Made by a program: the position numbers and the translations under genes | Part shown: positions 22,735 to 31,168 of the stretch, piece by piece | Layout: each line of letters starts with the position of its first letter | Numbering within the stretch: position 1 is the first letter of the stretch | Notes under the pieces: model-generated | Seen by the model: only the letters and a program-made list of their open reading frames with translations | What the model was told of the DNA's origin: nothing | Database searches by the model: none | Assembly: GCA_051155735.1 (NCBI GenBank) | Contig: DAXETX010000185.1 | Location: 1 to 31,840, forward strand | DNA: 31,840 nucleotides | Direction: 5' to 3' | DNA from: JASJCP01 sp051155735 | GTDB taxonomy: Bacteria > Cyanobacteriota > Cyanobacteriia > Cyanobacteriales > Xenococcaceae

Positions 22735-23706
22735 ATGCAGAGGTTCACAATTTTGAACATTAAACAAGTTTTTTGGCTCATCCAACAATTATCTATTGGT
22801 CTAGTCATTGGTGGCTTGAGTTCTCATTCGGTTGTAGCGCAATCACTCTTAGAGAATGCCGAAATTTATCAAATTCGTAATCAAGTCGAAGTTAATCGCC
22901 AAAATCAATCACTTTGGAATCGCGCTAAGTTAGGAGAGGTTATTATCCCTCAAGATACGGTCCGAACAGGAGCTAACTCTCGTGCGGATTTGCTATTCAA
23001 TGAAGGGACATTAGTCAGGACTGGTGCTGGCACAATTTTTCGGTTTCCTGCGAATAAACGCAATTTTGAATTGACTAGTGGTGCTGCACTGATTATGATT
23101 CGTCCTGGACAAGGACAAAGTACAATTAATACTCCTGAAGCCAGGATCGTTTCTCAAGGTACAGCTTTATTTGTTCAACACGATCCGAATAATAATGCCT
23201 CTTTAGTGGGAGTTTTAACTAATAGTCCTCAAGGCGCAGTCCAAGTTTCTAGTGCTGATGGCACAGTAACCATTCAACTCAATGCGGGTCAGTTTGTGGC
23301 GATTATAAACGGTGTCGTCGGACTAGTCGAGTATTTTGTCTTACCGATGTTTTACGAAACAATCGAACTGGCTTCGGGTTTGGGTACTGGACAAGAACAA
23401 CTAGTTGCTGCTGAATCTCCCGAAGTTCAGGCTACTATCAATGCGATCCGAGAAGAGGCGACCGCACCTTTAACAAATCAAGTAGCTTGGCTAGAAAGTT
23501 TTTGTCGGTTTAATTTTAATCCCGAACAGGTATCCTCCCTATTACAATGGTTAGGTCTAGGAGTTCCAGGAGCAGAAGTCTCTTTAAGATTACCCCAAAC
23601 AGATTTGTTTGTCGTTCCACTGCGTTCTCTAGTTGGTTTGGCTTGGTTAAGTGATTATTGCCAAAATAACTCCTCCCAAAATCCTGCTGCTGGAGCAAAA
23701 TTATAA
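22735..23706 (+). CDS. FecR-domain secreted protein
   Basis: The 323-residue protein has an N-terminal export signal (hydrophobic stretch ending SHSVVAQ), then a FecR domain (about 45-190): VEVNRQNQSLWNRAKLGEVI, DTVRTGANSRADLLFNEGT, TLVRTGAGTIFRF, and ALIMIRPGQGQSTINTP. Such cyanobacterial proteins are periplasmic or surface-associated and are not the anti-sigma FecR of iron signalling, as no cytoplasmic anti-sigma part precedes the membrane segment. The remaining 120 residues are uncharacterised and include two Cys (SFCRF, DYCQN). ATG 22735 is preferred to TTG 22693. It shares a short upstream region with the small secreted-protein gene, so they may be co-regulated. Confidence 0.82.
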   Translation: MQRFTILNIKQVFWLIQQLSIGLVIGGLSSHSVVAQSLLENAEIYQIRNQVEVNRQNQSLWNRAKLGEVIIPQDTVRTGANSRADLLFNEGTLVRTGAGTIFRFPANKRNFELTSGAALIMIRPGQGQSTINTPEARIVSQGTALFVQHDPNNNASLVGVLTNSPQGAVQVSSADGTVTIQLNAGQFVAIINGVVGLVEYFVLPMFYETIELASGLGTGQEQLVAAESPEVQATINAIREEATAPLTNQVAWLESFCRFNFNPEQVSSLLQWLGLGVPGAEVSLRLPQTDLFVVPLRSLVGLAWLSDYCQNNSSQNPAAGAKL

Positions 23707-23854
23707 GAAATATTAAGCAATAACTGGATAATAATCAGCAATCATCTAACCACCGCAGATTGTAACAAGTTTTAGGCAAACATTACGGATTATTACTTTG
23801 TTTCTCATAAAAGAGACGTTGGTAACAGTAATCTTTTATCTTTTTAAGCGACGG

Positions 23855-23908
23855 GTCGGGTTCGATTATAACTCCGACGCGATCTGCTCAGAATTTGCTC
23901 TGATCGCG
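23855..23908 (+). promoter_or_regulatory. Structured leader of cpeBA
   Basis: GTCGG (23855-23859) can pair with CCGAC (23874-23878). Next to it, CGCGAT (23878-23883) pairs with ATCGCG (23903-23908), with an inner CAGA/TCTG stem and a five-base bulge. It ends 54 bases before the cpeB ATG and is notably GC-rich against an AT-rich surrounding. This could be a leader stabiliser or a light-colour control site; no known CpeR or RcaA box is claimed. Confidence 0.4.
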
Positions 23909-23962
23909 GATGACCGTCACGATAAATAAACTAAATTTGTCAACATAATTAAGGAGAGCTCA

Positions 23963-24517
23963 ATGCTTGACGCTTTTTCTAGAGCCGTAGTATCCGCAGA
24001 CTCTAAAACTGCTTGTATTGGTGGAGATGAATTAACTTCTCTCAAAAGCTTTATTGCTGAAGGAAACAAACGCCTTGATGCCGTAAATGCGATCGCTAGT
24101 AATGCTAGCTGTATTGTTTCTGATGCAGTTGCTGGGATGATTTGCGAAAACCAAGGTTTAATTCAAGCTGGTGGCAACTGCTATCCTAACCGTCGGATGG
24201 CTGCTTGCCTCCGTGACGGTGAAATCATTTTGCGTTATATCTCTTACGCTCTTCTTTCTGGCGACGCTTCCGTTCTAGAAGACCGTTGCTTAAATGGTTT
24301 AAAAGAAACTTATACTGCTCTTGGTGTCCCTGCTGGTTCTGCTGGTCGTGCTGTGGCAATTATGAAAGCTAGCTCCATTGCTCACATCAACAACACCAAT
24401 ACTGAAGGTTATGGTGGCAAACGTTTCCGCAAAATGGAAATGAAAGATGGCGATTGCTCTGCCATCTCTTCTGAAGCTGCTAGCTACTTTGACCGTGTTA
24501 TTGCTGCTATTAGCTAG
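23963..24517 (+). CDS. cpeB: C-phycoerythrin beta subunit CpeB
   Basis: This is the green-light-absorbing phycobilisome rod protein. At 184 residues it has the normal CpeB length. All phycoerythrobilin attachment cysteines are present: C50 and C61 (doubly linked bilin), C82 in MAACLRDGE, and C165 in DGDCSAI. Asn72 (GGNCYPNRR) is the site usually methylated in beta phycobiliproteins. The ribosome-binding site AAGGAGAG precedes ATG 23963. It is the first gene of cpeBA. Linker and lyase genes (cpeC/D/E/S/T/Y/Z) are not found nearby. Expression of such operons often responds to green/red light; no box for this can be proven here. Confidence 0.97.
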   Translation: MLDAFSRAVVSADSKTACIGGDELTSLKSFIAEGNKRLDAVNAIASNASCIVSDAVAGMICENQGLIQAGGNCYPNRRMAACLRDGEIILRYISYALLSGDASVLEDRCLNGLKETYTALGVPAGSAGRAVAIMKASSIAHINNTNTEGYGGKRFRKMEMKDGDCSAISSEAASYFDRVIAAIS

Positions 24518-24542
24518 TTTTTAAATATTCTTTCGTTAAGCC

Positions 24543-24558
24543 AACGCCTTCAGGCGTT
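24543..24558 (+). other. Intercistronic hairpin in cpeBA
   Basis: AACGCC (24543-24548) and GGCGTT (24553-24558) form a perfect stem around the loop TTCA. No T-run follows, so it is not a terminator. It probably stabilises or separates the cpeB and cpeA messages; CpeA follows after 42 bases. Confidence 0.5.
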
Positions 24559-24600
24559 AATATTAGCCAAAATTTCAAGAACCATTCAGGAGATATCACG

Positions 24601-25095
24601 ATGAAATCTGTTGTTACTACAGTTGTTACTGCTGCTGATGCAGCAGGACGCTTTCCCAGCAGTTCCGATTTAGAATCAGTACAAGGTAGTTTACAACGTG
24701 CTGCTGCGCGTTTAGAAGCTGCTGAAAAATTAGCTTCCAACCTAGATAACGTAGCGCAAGAAGCTTATGATGCTTGCATCAAAAAGTATCCTTACCTCAA
24801 CAACCAAGGTGAAGCTAACTCTACTGATACTTTCAAATCTAAGTGTTTGCGCGATGTTAAACACTACATGCGTCTAATCAACTACTGTCTAGTTGTTGGT
24901 GGTACTGGTCCTCTTGATGAATGGGGTATCGCTGGACAACGTGAAGTATATCGCTCTTTAAATCTTCCTACTGCTCCTTATGTAGAAGCTTTAACTTTCG
25001 CTCGTAACCGTGGTTGCGCTCCTCGCGATATGTCTTCTCAAGCTTTAGTTGAATACAATTCTCTTCTTGACTACGTCATTAACTCTCTATCTTAG
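24601..25095 (+). CDS. cpeA: C-phycoerythrin alpha subunit CpeA
   Basis: This subunit pairs with CpeB to form (alpha-beta) hexamers of phycobilisome rods. At 164 residues it has standard length. Two phycoerythrobilin sites are present: C82 (FKSKCLRDVKHYM) and C139 (RNRGCAPRD). There is no third site near residue 75, so this is C-type phycoerythrin, not the marine urobilin-binding PEII. The ribosome-binding site CAGGAGAT precedes ATG 24601. It is 83 bases after cpeB with an intercistronic hairpin between. A short stem with a T-rich tail follows. Confidence 0.97.
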   Translation: MKSVVTTVVTAADAAGRFPSSSDLESVQGSLQRAAARLEAAEKLASNLDNVAQEAYDACIKKYPYLNNQGEANSTDTFKSKCLRDVKHYMRLINYCLVVGGTGPLDEWGIAGQREVYRSLNLPTAPYVEALTFARNRGCAPRDMSSQALVEYNSLLDYVINSLS

Positions 25096-25117
25096 GATTT
25101 GTTAGAGTTTGATTTGA

Positions 25118-25136
25118 TGCCTTTGAAGGCAGTTTT
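25118..25136 (+). terminator. Weak terminator after cpeA
   Basis: TGCCTT (25118-25123) and AAGGCA (25126-25131) form a short stem followed by GTTTT (25132-25136), 22 bases after the cpeA stop. The loop is very tight (two bases, or four if one pair opens). Confidence 0.4.
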
Positions 25137-25243
25137 GATTCAATGATCGAAAGACTCTCGATCTGTAGCTTCGACTTTTAAGTAGTTTGAGTTGCAGCTT
25201 GGGAGTCTTCTGTCATTTTTAGCTAAATACTTTCTCGAAACGC

Positions 25244-25249
25244 TATAAT
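25244..25249 (+). promoter_or_regulatory. Candidate -10 box for the SodX-like gene
   Basis: A perfect TATAAT lies 41 bases before the peptidase ATG. The -35 position (AGCTAA) is poor, so an activator or a weak promoter is possible. Confidence 0.35.
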
Positions 25250-25290
25250 CTAAAATTCCAGATGATTTTACAGGCAGAGTTAGCTAATAG

Positions 25291-25644
25291 ATGGAACAAC
25301 TCCTAAAATCTGCTACTATCGGCGAAATTATCCTTTGGTTACTTGGCAAAAGGAGAAGACTGCGGATTAGAGGCGCATCGATGCAACCTTTATTACAACC
25401 AGGAGAAGAGATCCTAATCAATCCTGATGCCTACCAAAAATCTGCCCCTAAAATTGGCGATATCATAGTTGCACTTCATCCCTATCGTCCTAAATTTTTC
25501 ATCGTGAAAAGAGTTATCTCTATCGAACCAGATGGTAGTTACTTTTTACAAGGAGATAATACTCTAGAAAGTACTGATAGTCGCGTTTATGGTGCGATAA
25601 AATTAGACCAAATTCTCGGTCAAGTTACTAGTCGTTTTGCATAG
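25291..25644 (+). CDS. S26-family signal peptidase-like protein, SodX type (Ni-SOD maturation protease)
   Basis: This 117-residue Ser-Lys peptidase lacks a clear membrane anchor. Catalytic motifs: RGASMQPLLQPGE (Ser30) and FFIVKRVISI (Lys73). GDNTLESTDSRVYG (88-101) is the family box III/IV. Short cyanobacterial members of this kind are annotated as Ni-superoxide dismutase maturation proteases, which remove the leader peptide of SodN. No sodN is in the window, and the SOD gene present, about 11 kb away, is of the iron type that needs no such processing. The histidine phosphatase gene starts 6 bases after its stop, so the two form an operon. A role as a general signal-peptidase paralogue is the alternative. 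Confidence 0.8.
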   Translation: MEQLLKSATIGEIILWLLGKRRRLRIRGASMQPLLQPGEEILINPDAYQKSAPKIGDIIVALHPYRPKFFIVKRVISIEPDGSYFLQGDNTLESTDSRVYGAIKLDQILGQVTSRFA

Positions 25645-25650
25645 TTATTA

Positions 25651-26268
25651 ATGAATCGAACAGTGTGGTTAGCTCGCCACGGAAATCGTTTTGATTTTGT
25701 CTATCCTGAATGGTTTAATACCGCAGTAAGACGCTATGATCCTCCTCTGGCAGAAGATGGGTGGCTGCAAGCTCAGCAATTGGGAAAAAGACTCAAATCA
25801 GAAAATATTACTCATATTTTTGCTTCTCCGTTCTTACGAGCCATTCAAACAGCCCATAGCATAGCAGATATTTTAAAGTTACCTCTAAAATTGGAAGCTG
25901 GTTTAAGTGAATGGTTTAATCCTCATTGGATGAGCGAACCACCTCAAATTCAGCCTCGTGAATTACTAGAAACACAATATTCTCGCATTGATTGGAATTA
26001 CACTTCTTATCTTCAGCCTCAATATCCTGAAACCGCAGCAGCAGTAAATCACCGAACCGCAAAAACTACTCAATGGTTAGTTGCTAATTTTGCTGATAAC
26101 TTGCTTTTAGTCGGACATAGTGCTTCAATTATGGGTGTTACTCAGTCTCTAGTCCCAGAAACTGCTACGTTCGAGACTCCTGTAGGTTCTTTGGTGAAGT
26201 TAGTCAGTAATCAACAAGGTTGGCAATTAGAAATAGCAGGCGATGTAAGTCATTTAAAATTCAACTAA
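25651..26268 (+). CDS. Histidine phosphatase (phosphoglycerate mutase-like) family protein
   Basis: This 205-residue protein belongs to the RHG phosphatase superfamily. The catalytic motif is LARHGNRFDF (R9, H10, G11), with FASPFLRAIQTA (about 58-69) giving the second Arg and the late LLVGHSASIM giving the second His. The RHGNRFD form and the EWFNPHW middle part match the UBASH3/PGM-like subgroup more than glycolytic mutases. The substrate is unknown (phospho-sugar, nucleotide or phosphoprotein). It lies 6 bases after the SodX-like gene and is probably translated from the same message. Confidence 0.88.
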   Translation: MNRTVWLARHGNRFDFVYPEWFNTAVRRYDPPLAEDGWLQAQQLGKRLKSENITHIFASPFLRAIQTAHSIADILKLPLKLEAGLSEWFNPHWMSEPPQIQPRELLETQYSRIDWNYTSYLQPQYPETAAAVNHRTAKTTQWLVANFADNLLLVGHSASIMGVTQSLVPETATFETPVGSLVKLVSNQQGWQLEIAGDVSHLKFN

Positions 26269-26309
26269 GTTTGTTGAATAGTTTTAAGAGAGCGTGTTCA
26301 TCTAATGCC

Positions 26310-26337
26310 AAAAAAATTAGCCCGTAATTACAGGCTA
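26310..26337 (-). terminator. Rho-independent terminator of ndhB
   Basis: On the minus strand TAGCC (26337-26333) pairs with GGCTA (26322-26318), the inner TTAC/GTAA extends the stem past one mismatch, and T7 (26316-26310) follows one base after the stem. It is 32 bases past the ndhB stop. Confidence 0.75.
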
Positions 26338-26368
26338 GAGAAACATCAGAATTATCCAAATCTGGTAA

Positions 26369-27976
26369 CTAAGGAGAAATATCTCCATCTGATGCTAAAG
26401 ACTGATGGGATAGGGTAATAGTTTCCTGGGGGACTTTTTGAGTCACCACAGCAGATTGCAAGATCGGAGTACTAGTAACAGAATCATTAGCTAGGGTAAA
26501 TAAAGGATTAGACAAAATACCAGCTAAAGAAGTAACGATCACGGAGACAACCAATCCTACTTGTAGAGGACGCATTCCTGGTAAATTCCACCGAATTGCT
26601 GGATAATTTTGGACAGCATCAGACATTTCGTGAGGTTCTTTGACTACCATCATTTTAACGACTCGAATATAGTAGTAAATCGAGATAACGCTAGTAATTA
26701 GACCCAACAAAACCAAACCGTAAATTCCTGCTTGCCAACCCGCCCAAAATAAGTAAATTTTGCCAAAAAATCCAGCTAAAGGCGGAATACCACCAAGAGA
26801 AAGCAGACAAATACTCAAGCCTAGGGTTAATAAGGGGTCTTTTTGATATAATCCCGCATATTCGGCAATCTGATCGGTGCCAGTACGAAGCGCAAAAAGA
26901 ATGACGCAGGTAAATGCACCTAAGTTCATAAACAGATAGACTAACAGATAAAAAATCATGCTGGAATAGCCTGTATCTGTACCAGCAATTAACCCGATAG
27001 TTACAAACCCAGCTTGAGCGATAGAAGAATAGGCTAGCATCCGCTTCATACTAGTTTGGGCTAAAGCTACCACATTACCCAATACCATACTGAGAATCGC
27101 TAGAGCCGTAAAAATAAAGTGCCATTGTTCGGTAAGAGGCGCGAAAGCCGTAACCAAAAGACGGATAGCTAGGGCAAAACCAGCAGCTTTAGAACCTACA
27201 GACAAAAAGGCGACAACAGGTGTCGGAGAGCCTTCATAGACATCGGGAGTCCACTGGTGAAAAGGCACAGCAGAAATTTTAAAAGCAATACCTGCAATCA
27301 CAAATACCAGCGATATTGCCAGTCCTAGAGATTGAGTCCCCGTAACATCAGTAATGTTAGCACTAACAGCAAGACGTTGAGCGATCGCCAATAAATTAGT
27401 TTCGCCTCCTGACAAGCCATACAACAGGGATATTCCATAGAGAAAAATTGCCGAACTCGAAGCCCCAATCAGTAAATATTTTAAGGCTGCTTCATTAGAA
27501 CGGGGATCTCGCTTCATGTAGCCTGTCATCAGGTAAGAAGAAATACTCAGCATTTCTAGAGCAATAAAGATAGTGACTAACTCATTTGCTCCTGAAAGAA
27601 ACATCCCGCCCAAAGTCGCAGTCAGCATAATGCCGATAAATTCCGCTAGAGAAGTTCCTGACTGTTGTACGTAGCGAATTGACATCGGGATAGTTACTGC
27701 CGTCGAAAGGGCAATAATACCGCGAAAGACAATACTGAGGTTGTCACTACTAAAAGACCCCAAAAACCCATCTGGTTCGGGTAAATCCCAGAGTAAAGCG
27801 AGGTCTAATACCGCAGCTAATAAACCTGCGATCGCCACATAGGGCAACCAACGAGCGGAATTACGTCCTGCGATTAAATCTCCGATTAAAATAACCATTA
27901 GGGTAATAATGACAATGCCTTCTGGCAAAATCGTCCCTGCATTGAGTTGACTGGCAATATTACTAGAAAAATCCAT
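26369..27976 (-). CDS. ndhB: NAD(P)H-quinone oxidoreductase subunit 2 (NdhB)
   Basis: This is a membrane-arm, antiporter-like subunit of the cyanobacterial NDH-1 complex used in respiration, cyclic electron flow around photosystem I, and CO2 uptake. At 535 residues it has about 14 hydrophobic helices. Family features include FIALEMLSISSYLMTGY (about 137-153, with the key Glu), KYLLIGASSSAIFLYGIS, FKISAVPFHQWTPDVYEGSP (about 232-251) and MLAYSSIAQAGF. It is monocistronic here, as is usual for ndhB, with its own terminator. ATG 27976 is chosen; a 289-base divergent region separates it from topA. Confidence 0.95.
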   Translation of the reverse strand: MDFSSNIASQLNAGTILPEGIVIITLMVILIGDLIAGRNSARWLPYVAIAGLLAAVLDLALLWDLPEPDGFLGSFSSDNLSIVFRGIIALSTAVTIPMSIRYVQQSGTSLAEFIGIMLTATLGGMFLSGANELVTIFIALEMLSISSYLMTGYMKRDPRSNEAALKYLLIGASSSAIFLYGISLLYGLSGGETNLLAIAQRLAVSANITDVTGTQSLGLAISLVFVIAGIAFKISAVPFHQWTPDVYEGSPTPVVAFLSVGSKAAGFALAIRLLVTAFAPLTEQWHFIFTALAILSMVLGNVVALAQTSMKRMLAYSSIAQAGFVTIGLIAGTDTGYSSMIFYLLVYLFMNLGAFTCVILFALRTGTDQIAEYAGLYQKDPLLTLGLSICLLSLGGIPPLAGFFGKIYLFWAGWQAGIYGLVLLGLITSVISIYYYIRVVKMMVVKEPHEMSDAVQNYPAIRWNLPGMRPLQVGLVVSVIVTSLAGILSNPLFTLANDSVTSTPILQSAVVTQKVPQETITLSHQSLASDGDISP

Positions 27977-28265
27977 AGAGTTTTTAAGAATTAGAAATGA
28001 TTAATTCTGAGTGCTGAAGTTTTCCAAAATTAAAAAAGCTTCACAAAGGATTGTACCCTGTAATTTAGCTCTTCCTTGACGCGATCTTAATTTTTGAGTT
28101 ATCAGAGAAACAGAAAGCAATAAGGCAAATGTCTAGTATGGTGAAATTAAACTCAGGTTAAGACCTTAAGTTTTTTGGGTGAACGACTGACTATAAAGAT
28201 AAATTAAGGGATCAATCCTAATTTTAAACAAATACCACTTATTCCACTGCGTTAGTTATCTGTCT

Positions 28266-30899
28266 ATGTCCTCTCTTGTTATTGTTGAATCTCCTACTAA
28301 AGCCCGTACAATCCGTAACTATTTACCTAGTGATTATCAGGTAGAAGCTTCGATGGGTCATGTCCGCGATCTTCCCTCCAAAGCTGATGAAGTTCCTGCT
28401 GCCTATAAAGATAAGCCCTGGAAGAATTTGGCAGTAGATGTCGAGCATAATTTTCAACCAATTTATGTAATTCCCAAGACGAAAAAAAAGGTAGTACAAG
28501 AACTTAAACAAGCTCTCAAGCAAGCAGATGAACTGATCCTTGCCACAGATGAAGACCGAGAAGGAGAAAGTATTAGTTGGCATTTGCTCGAAATTCTCAA
28601 ACCGAAAGTTCCTGTCAAACGCATGGTGTTTCACGAAATTACCCGTGAAGCGATCCAAAAAGCCTTAAGCGAATGTCGCGAAGTCAATCGGGATTTGGTT
28701 CACGCTCAAGAAACCCGTCGGATTCTCGACCGACTCTATGGTTATACTCTGTCTCCTTTGTTGTGGAAGAAAATCAAACGGGGTTTATCTGCTGGTAGAG
28801 TCCAATCGGTAGCAGTGCGATTATTAGTAAATCGCGAAAGAGAACGTCGCGCCTTTCAATCGGGGGATTATTGGGATTTAAAAGCGACTTTAGAACACGA
28901 GCAAGAGTTATTTGAAGCCAAATTGATGACGCTAGGAGGACAAAAACTAGCTACAGGAGCAGATTTTGACCCCGATACAGGAAAAATTGCCCAAGGTAGG
29001 CAAGTTATTTTGCTTAATGAAGCAGAAGCTAACAGCCTTCGCGCCAGATTAATCGACCAAACCTGGACAGTCAGCAATCGGGAAGAAAAACCCACCAAAC
29101 GCAAACCGGCGCCTCCTTTTACCACTTCTACCTTACAACAGGAATCTAACCGTAAATTGGGGATTTCTGCCCGCGAAACCATGAGTATTGCCCAAAAACT
29201 CTACGAACAAGGCTATATTACCTATATGCGTACTGATTCGGTCCATCTTTCCGATGAGGCGATCGCAGCAGCCCGCAATTGTGTAGCACAGATGTATGGG
29301 AAAGAGTATCTCAGTCCCAAGGCGCGTCAATATAGCACTAAAAGCAAATCAGCCCAAGAAGCCCACGAAGCGATTCGTCCTGCGGGTCAGACTTTTCGGA
29401 CTCCCCAAGAAACAGGCTTATCTGACAAACAATTTAAACTTTACGACCTAATTTGGAAACGAACTGTAGCTTGTCAGATGGCAGAAGCGAGACTAACTCA
29501 AATTACCCTCAATATTGAAGTCGAAGATGCAGTATTTCGGGCTTCTGGTAAACGCATCGATTTCCCTGGCTTTTTCCGCGCCTATGTCGAAGGTTCAGAT
29601 GACCCTGAAGCAGCCCTAGATAGTCAAGAGGTTTTATTACCGCCTTTGGTAGTAGGAGATCATCCTGAATGTAAAGAATTAGAAGCATTAGGACACGAAA
29701 CTCAACCCCCAGCCCGTTACACCGAAGCATCCTTGGTCAAAACTTTAGAAAGTGAGGGCGTTGGCAGACCTAGTACCTACGCCAGCATTATCGGCACAAT
29801 TATCGACCGTGGTTATGTGCAGATGCGAAGTAAAGCCCTAGTACCTACTTTTACGGCTTTTGCTGTGACGAGCCTTTTAGAAGAACATTTCCCCGATCTG
29901 GTAGATTTAAGTTTTACTTCTAAAATGGAACGGACTCTTGATGAAATTGCTATGGGTAAAGCTCAATGGCTACCCTATCTCAAGCAGTTTTATCAAGGAG
30001 AAACAGGACTCCAGACTCAAGTTCAGGTTCGGGAAACTGAAATCGATCTCGATACCGCTAAGACCATTAACTTAGAAAATCTAGAGGCGAAAGTTCGGAT
30101 CGGCAGATTTGGTCCTTATATCGAAGTAGAAAATGGTGCAGAAACAGAGCCTGTTAGAGCTTCTCTTCCTGTGGATCTAACTCCAGCCGATCTCAGCCCC
30201 GAACAAATTGCCAATCTAATTCGCCAAAAAATTGAAGGTCCTGATAAATTAGGACTCCACCCCGAAACAGGAGAACCGATTTATCTCAAAACTGGTCCTT
30301 ATGGTCCTTATGTCCAACTTGGCGATAAAACCGAAGAAAATAAGAAACCAAAACAAGTTTCTTTGCCCAAAGAAGTCAAGCAAGAAGAAGCGACCCTAGA
30401 AATGGCAGTAGGGTTGCTTTCATTACCTCGCTTGCTGGGGGTACATCCCGAAACAGAAGGCAAAATTAAAGCTGCTATCGGTCGTTTTGGTCCTTACGTA
30501 GTTCACGAATTTAAAGACGAAGCGGAGAAAAAACTCAAAAAAGACTATCGTTCTCTGAAAAAAGAAGATGACATTCTGACTATTGATTATGACCGAGCGA
30601 TGGAGCTATTAGCACAGCCTAAGCGTTCCCGTGGTGCTGGTAATAAGAAAAAACCCCTACGGGAGTTAGGATTACATCCTGAAGATCAAGAACCAGTCAA
30701 TATCTATAAAGGTCCTTACGGCGACTATATCAAACACAATAAAGTTAATGTCGGACTGCCTGAAGGAGAAACTGTAGAAGGAATTACTCTAGAAACAGCG
30801 ATCGCTTTATTAGCGGATAAAGCAGCAAGTAAGAAGACCAAAAGTAAACCTAAAACTACTCGCAAAAAGTCTGCTAGTACCAAAAAAACGCCAAAGTAA
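28266..30899 (+). CDS. topA: DNA topoisomerase I (type IA)
   Basis: TopA relaxes negative supercoils. At 877 residues it has an N-terminal Toprim domain (LVIVESPTKARTI, 4-16, and ATDEDREG, 93-100, with the metal-binding Asp residues), the core with HEITREAI and the active-site YITYMRTDS (Tyr320), and the C-terminal type IA repeats. Four GPY/GRFGPY repeats are visible (IGRFGPYIEV, KTGPYGPYVQL, IGRFGPYVVH, YKGPYGDYIK), typical of cyanobacterial and actinobacterial TopA, which lack Cys zinc fingers. The tail is Lys-rich (KKTKSKPKTTRKKS). ATG 28266 begins the conserved N-terminus. Upstream, 289 bases hold no other gene. Confidence 0.96.
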   Translation: MSSLVIVESPTKARTIRNYLPSDYQVEASMGHVRDLPSKADEVPAAYKDKPWKNLAVDVEHNFQPIYVIPKTKKKVVQELKQALKQADELILATDEDREGESISWHLLEILKPKVPVKRMVFHEITREAIQKALSECREVNRDLVHAQETRRILDRLYGYTLSPLLWKKIKRGLSAGRVQSVAVRLLVNRERERRAFQSGDYWDLKATLEHEQELFEAKLMTLGGQKLATGADFDPDTGKIAQGRQVILLNEAEANSLRARLIDQTWTVSNREEKPTKRKPAPPFTTSTLQQESNRKLGISARETMSIAQKLYEQGYITYMRTDSVHLSDEAIAAARNCVAQMYGKEYLSPKARQYSTKSKSAQEAHEAIRPAGQTFRTPQETGLSDKQFKLYDLIWKRTVACQMAEARLTQITLNIEVEDAVFRASGKRIDFPGFFRAYVEGSDDPEAALDSQEVLLPPLVVGDHPECKELEALGHETQPPARYTEASLVKTLESEGVGRPSTYASIIGTIIDRGYVQMRSKALVPTFTAFAVTSLLEEHFPDLVDLSFTSKMERTLDEIAMGKAQWLPYLKQFYQGETGLQTQVQVRETEIDLDTAKTINLENLEAKVRIGRFGPYIEVENGAETEPVRASLPVDLTPADLSPEQIANLIRQKIEGPDKLGLHPETGEPIYLKTGPYGPYVQLGDKTEENKKPKQVSLPKEVKQEEATLEMAVGLLSLPRLLGVHPETEGKIKAAIGRFGPYVVHEFKDEAEKKLKKDYRSLKKEDDILTIDYDRAMELLAQPKRSRGAGNKKKPLRELGLHPEDQEPVNIYKGPYGDYIKHNKVNVGLPEGETVEGITLETAIALLADKAASKKTKSKPKTTRKKSASTKKTPK

Positions 30900-30936
30900 A
30901 GCGATTTTTTCTTGCAGCCAGAAAACCTTCAAAAGC

Positions 30937-30968
30937 GAAGCCCTGTCGTTGAAAGTACAGGGCTTCTT
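30937..30968 (+). terminator. Hairpin after topA, possible terminator
   Basis: GAAGCCCTGT (30937-30946) pairs perfectly with ACAGGGCTTC (30957-30966) around a ten-base loop, followed only by TTATGAT. It is strong as a hairpin but weak in its T-run. It resembles the end hairpin of the tnpB element (see findings). Confidence 0.55.
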
Positions 30969-31120
30969 ATGATACTAAATCTTGCTCATAAAAGTTACTT
31001 ATATATTTTTTAGAGAATGAAACAGCCCTACCAATAATGGGGGACTTAAAGAATTTTCTATCGCGACTTTTATCAATCGGATTTAGTATAGATGGGATGT
31101 CGCAGTATTTTGCTTTTGGC

Positions 31121-31146
31121 GAGATCGCATTTGTAAATGCGATCTC
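31121..31146. other. Long palindrome between topA and the DUF1194 gene
   Basis: GAGATCGCATTT (31121-31132) and AAATGCGATCTC (31135-31146) are perfect 12-base inverted arms around GT, enclosing GCGATC motifs. It lies 22 bases past the DUF1194 stop. There is no T-run on either side, so it may stabilise both mRNA ends rather than terminate alone. Confidence 0.5.
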
Positions 31147-31168
31147 AATTGCCTGAATTTATTTTTGT

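Noticed and set aside
24510..24740. Open frame opposite the cpeB-cpeA junction
   Set aside because: It is a shadow of cpeA with no start signal.
31037..31156. 39-codon open frame after topA
   Set aside because: It runs through the palindrome, has no ribosome-binding site and no known pattern.
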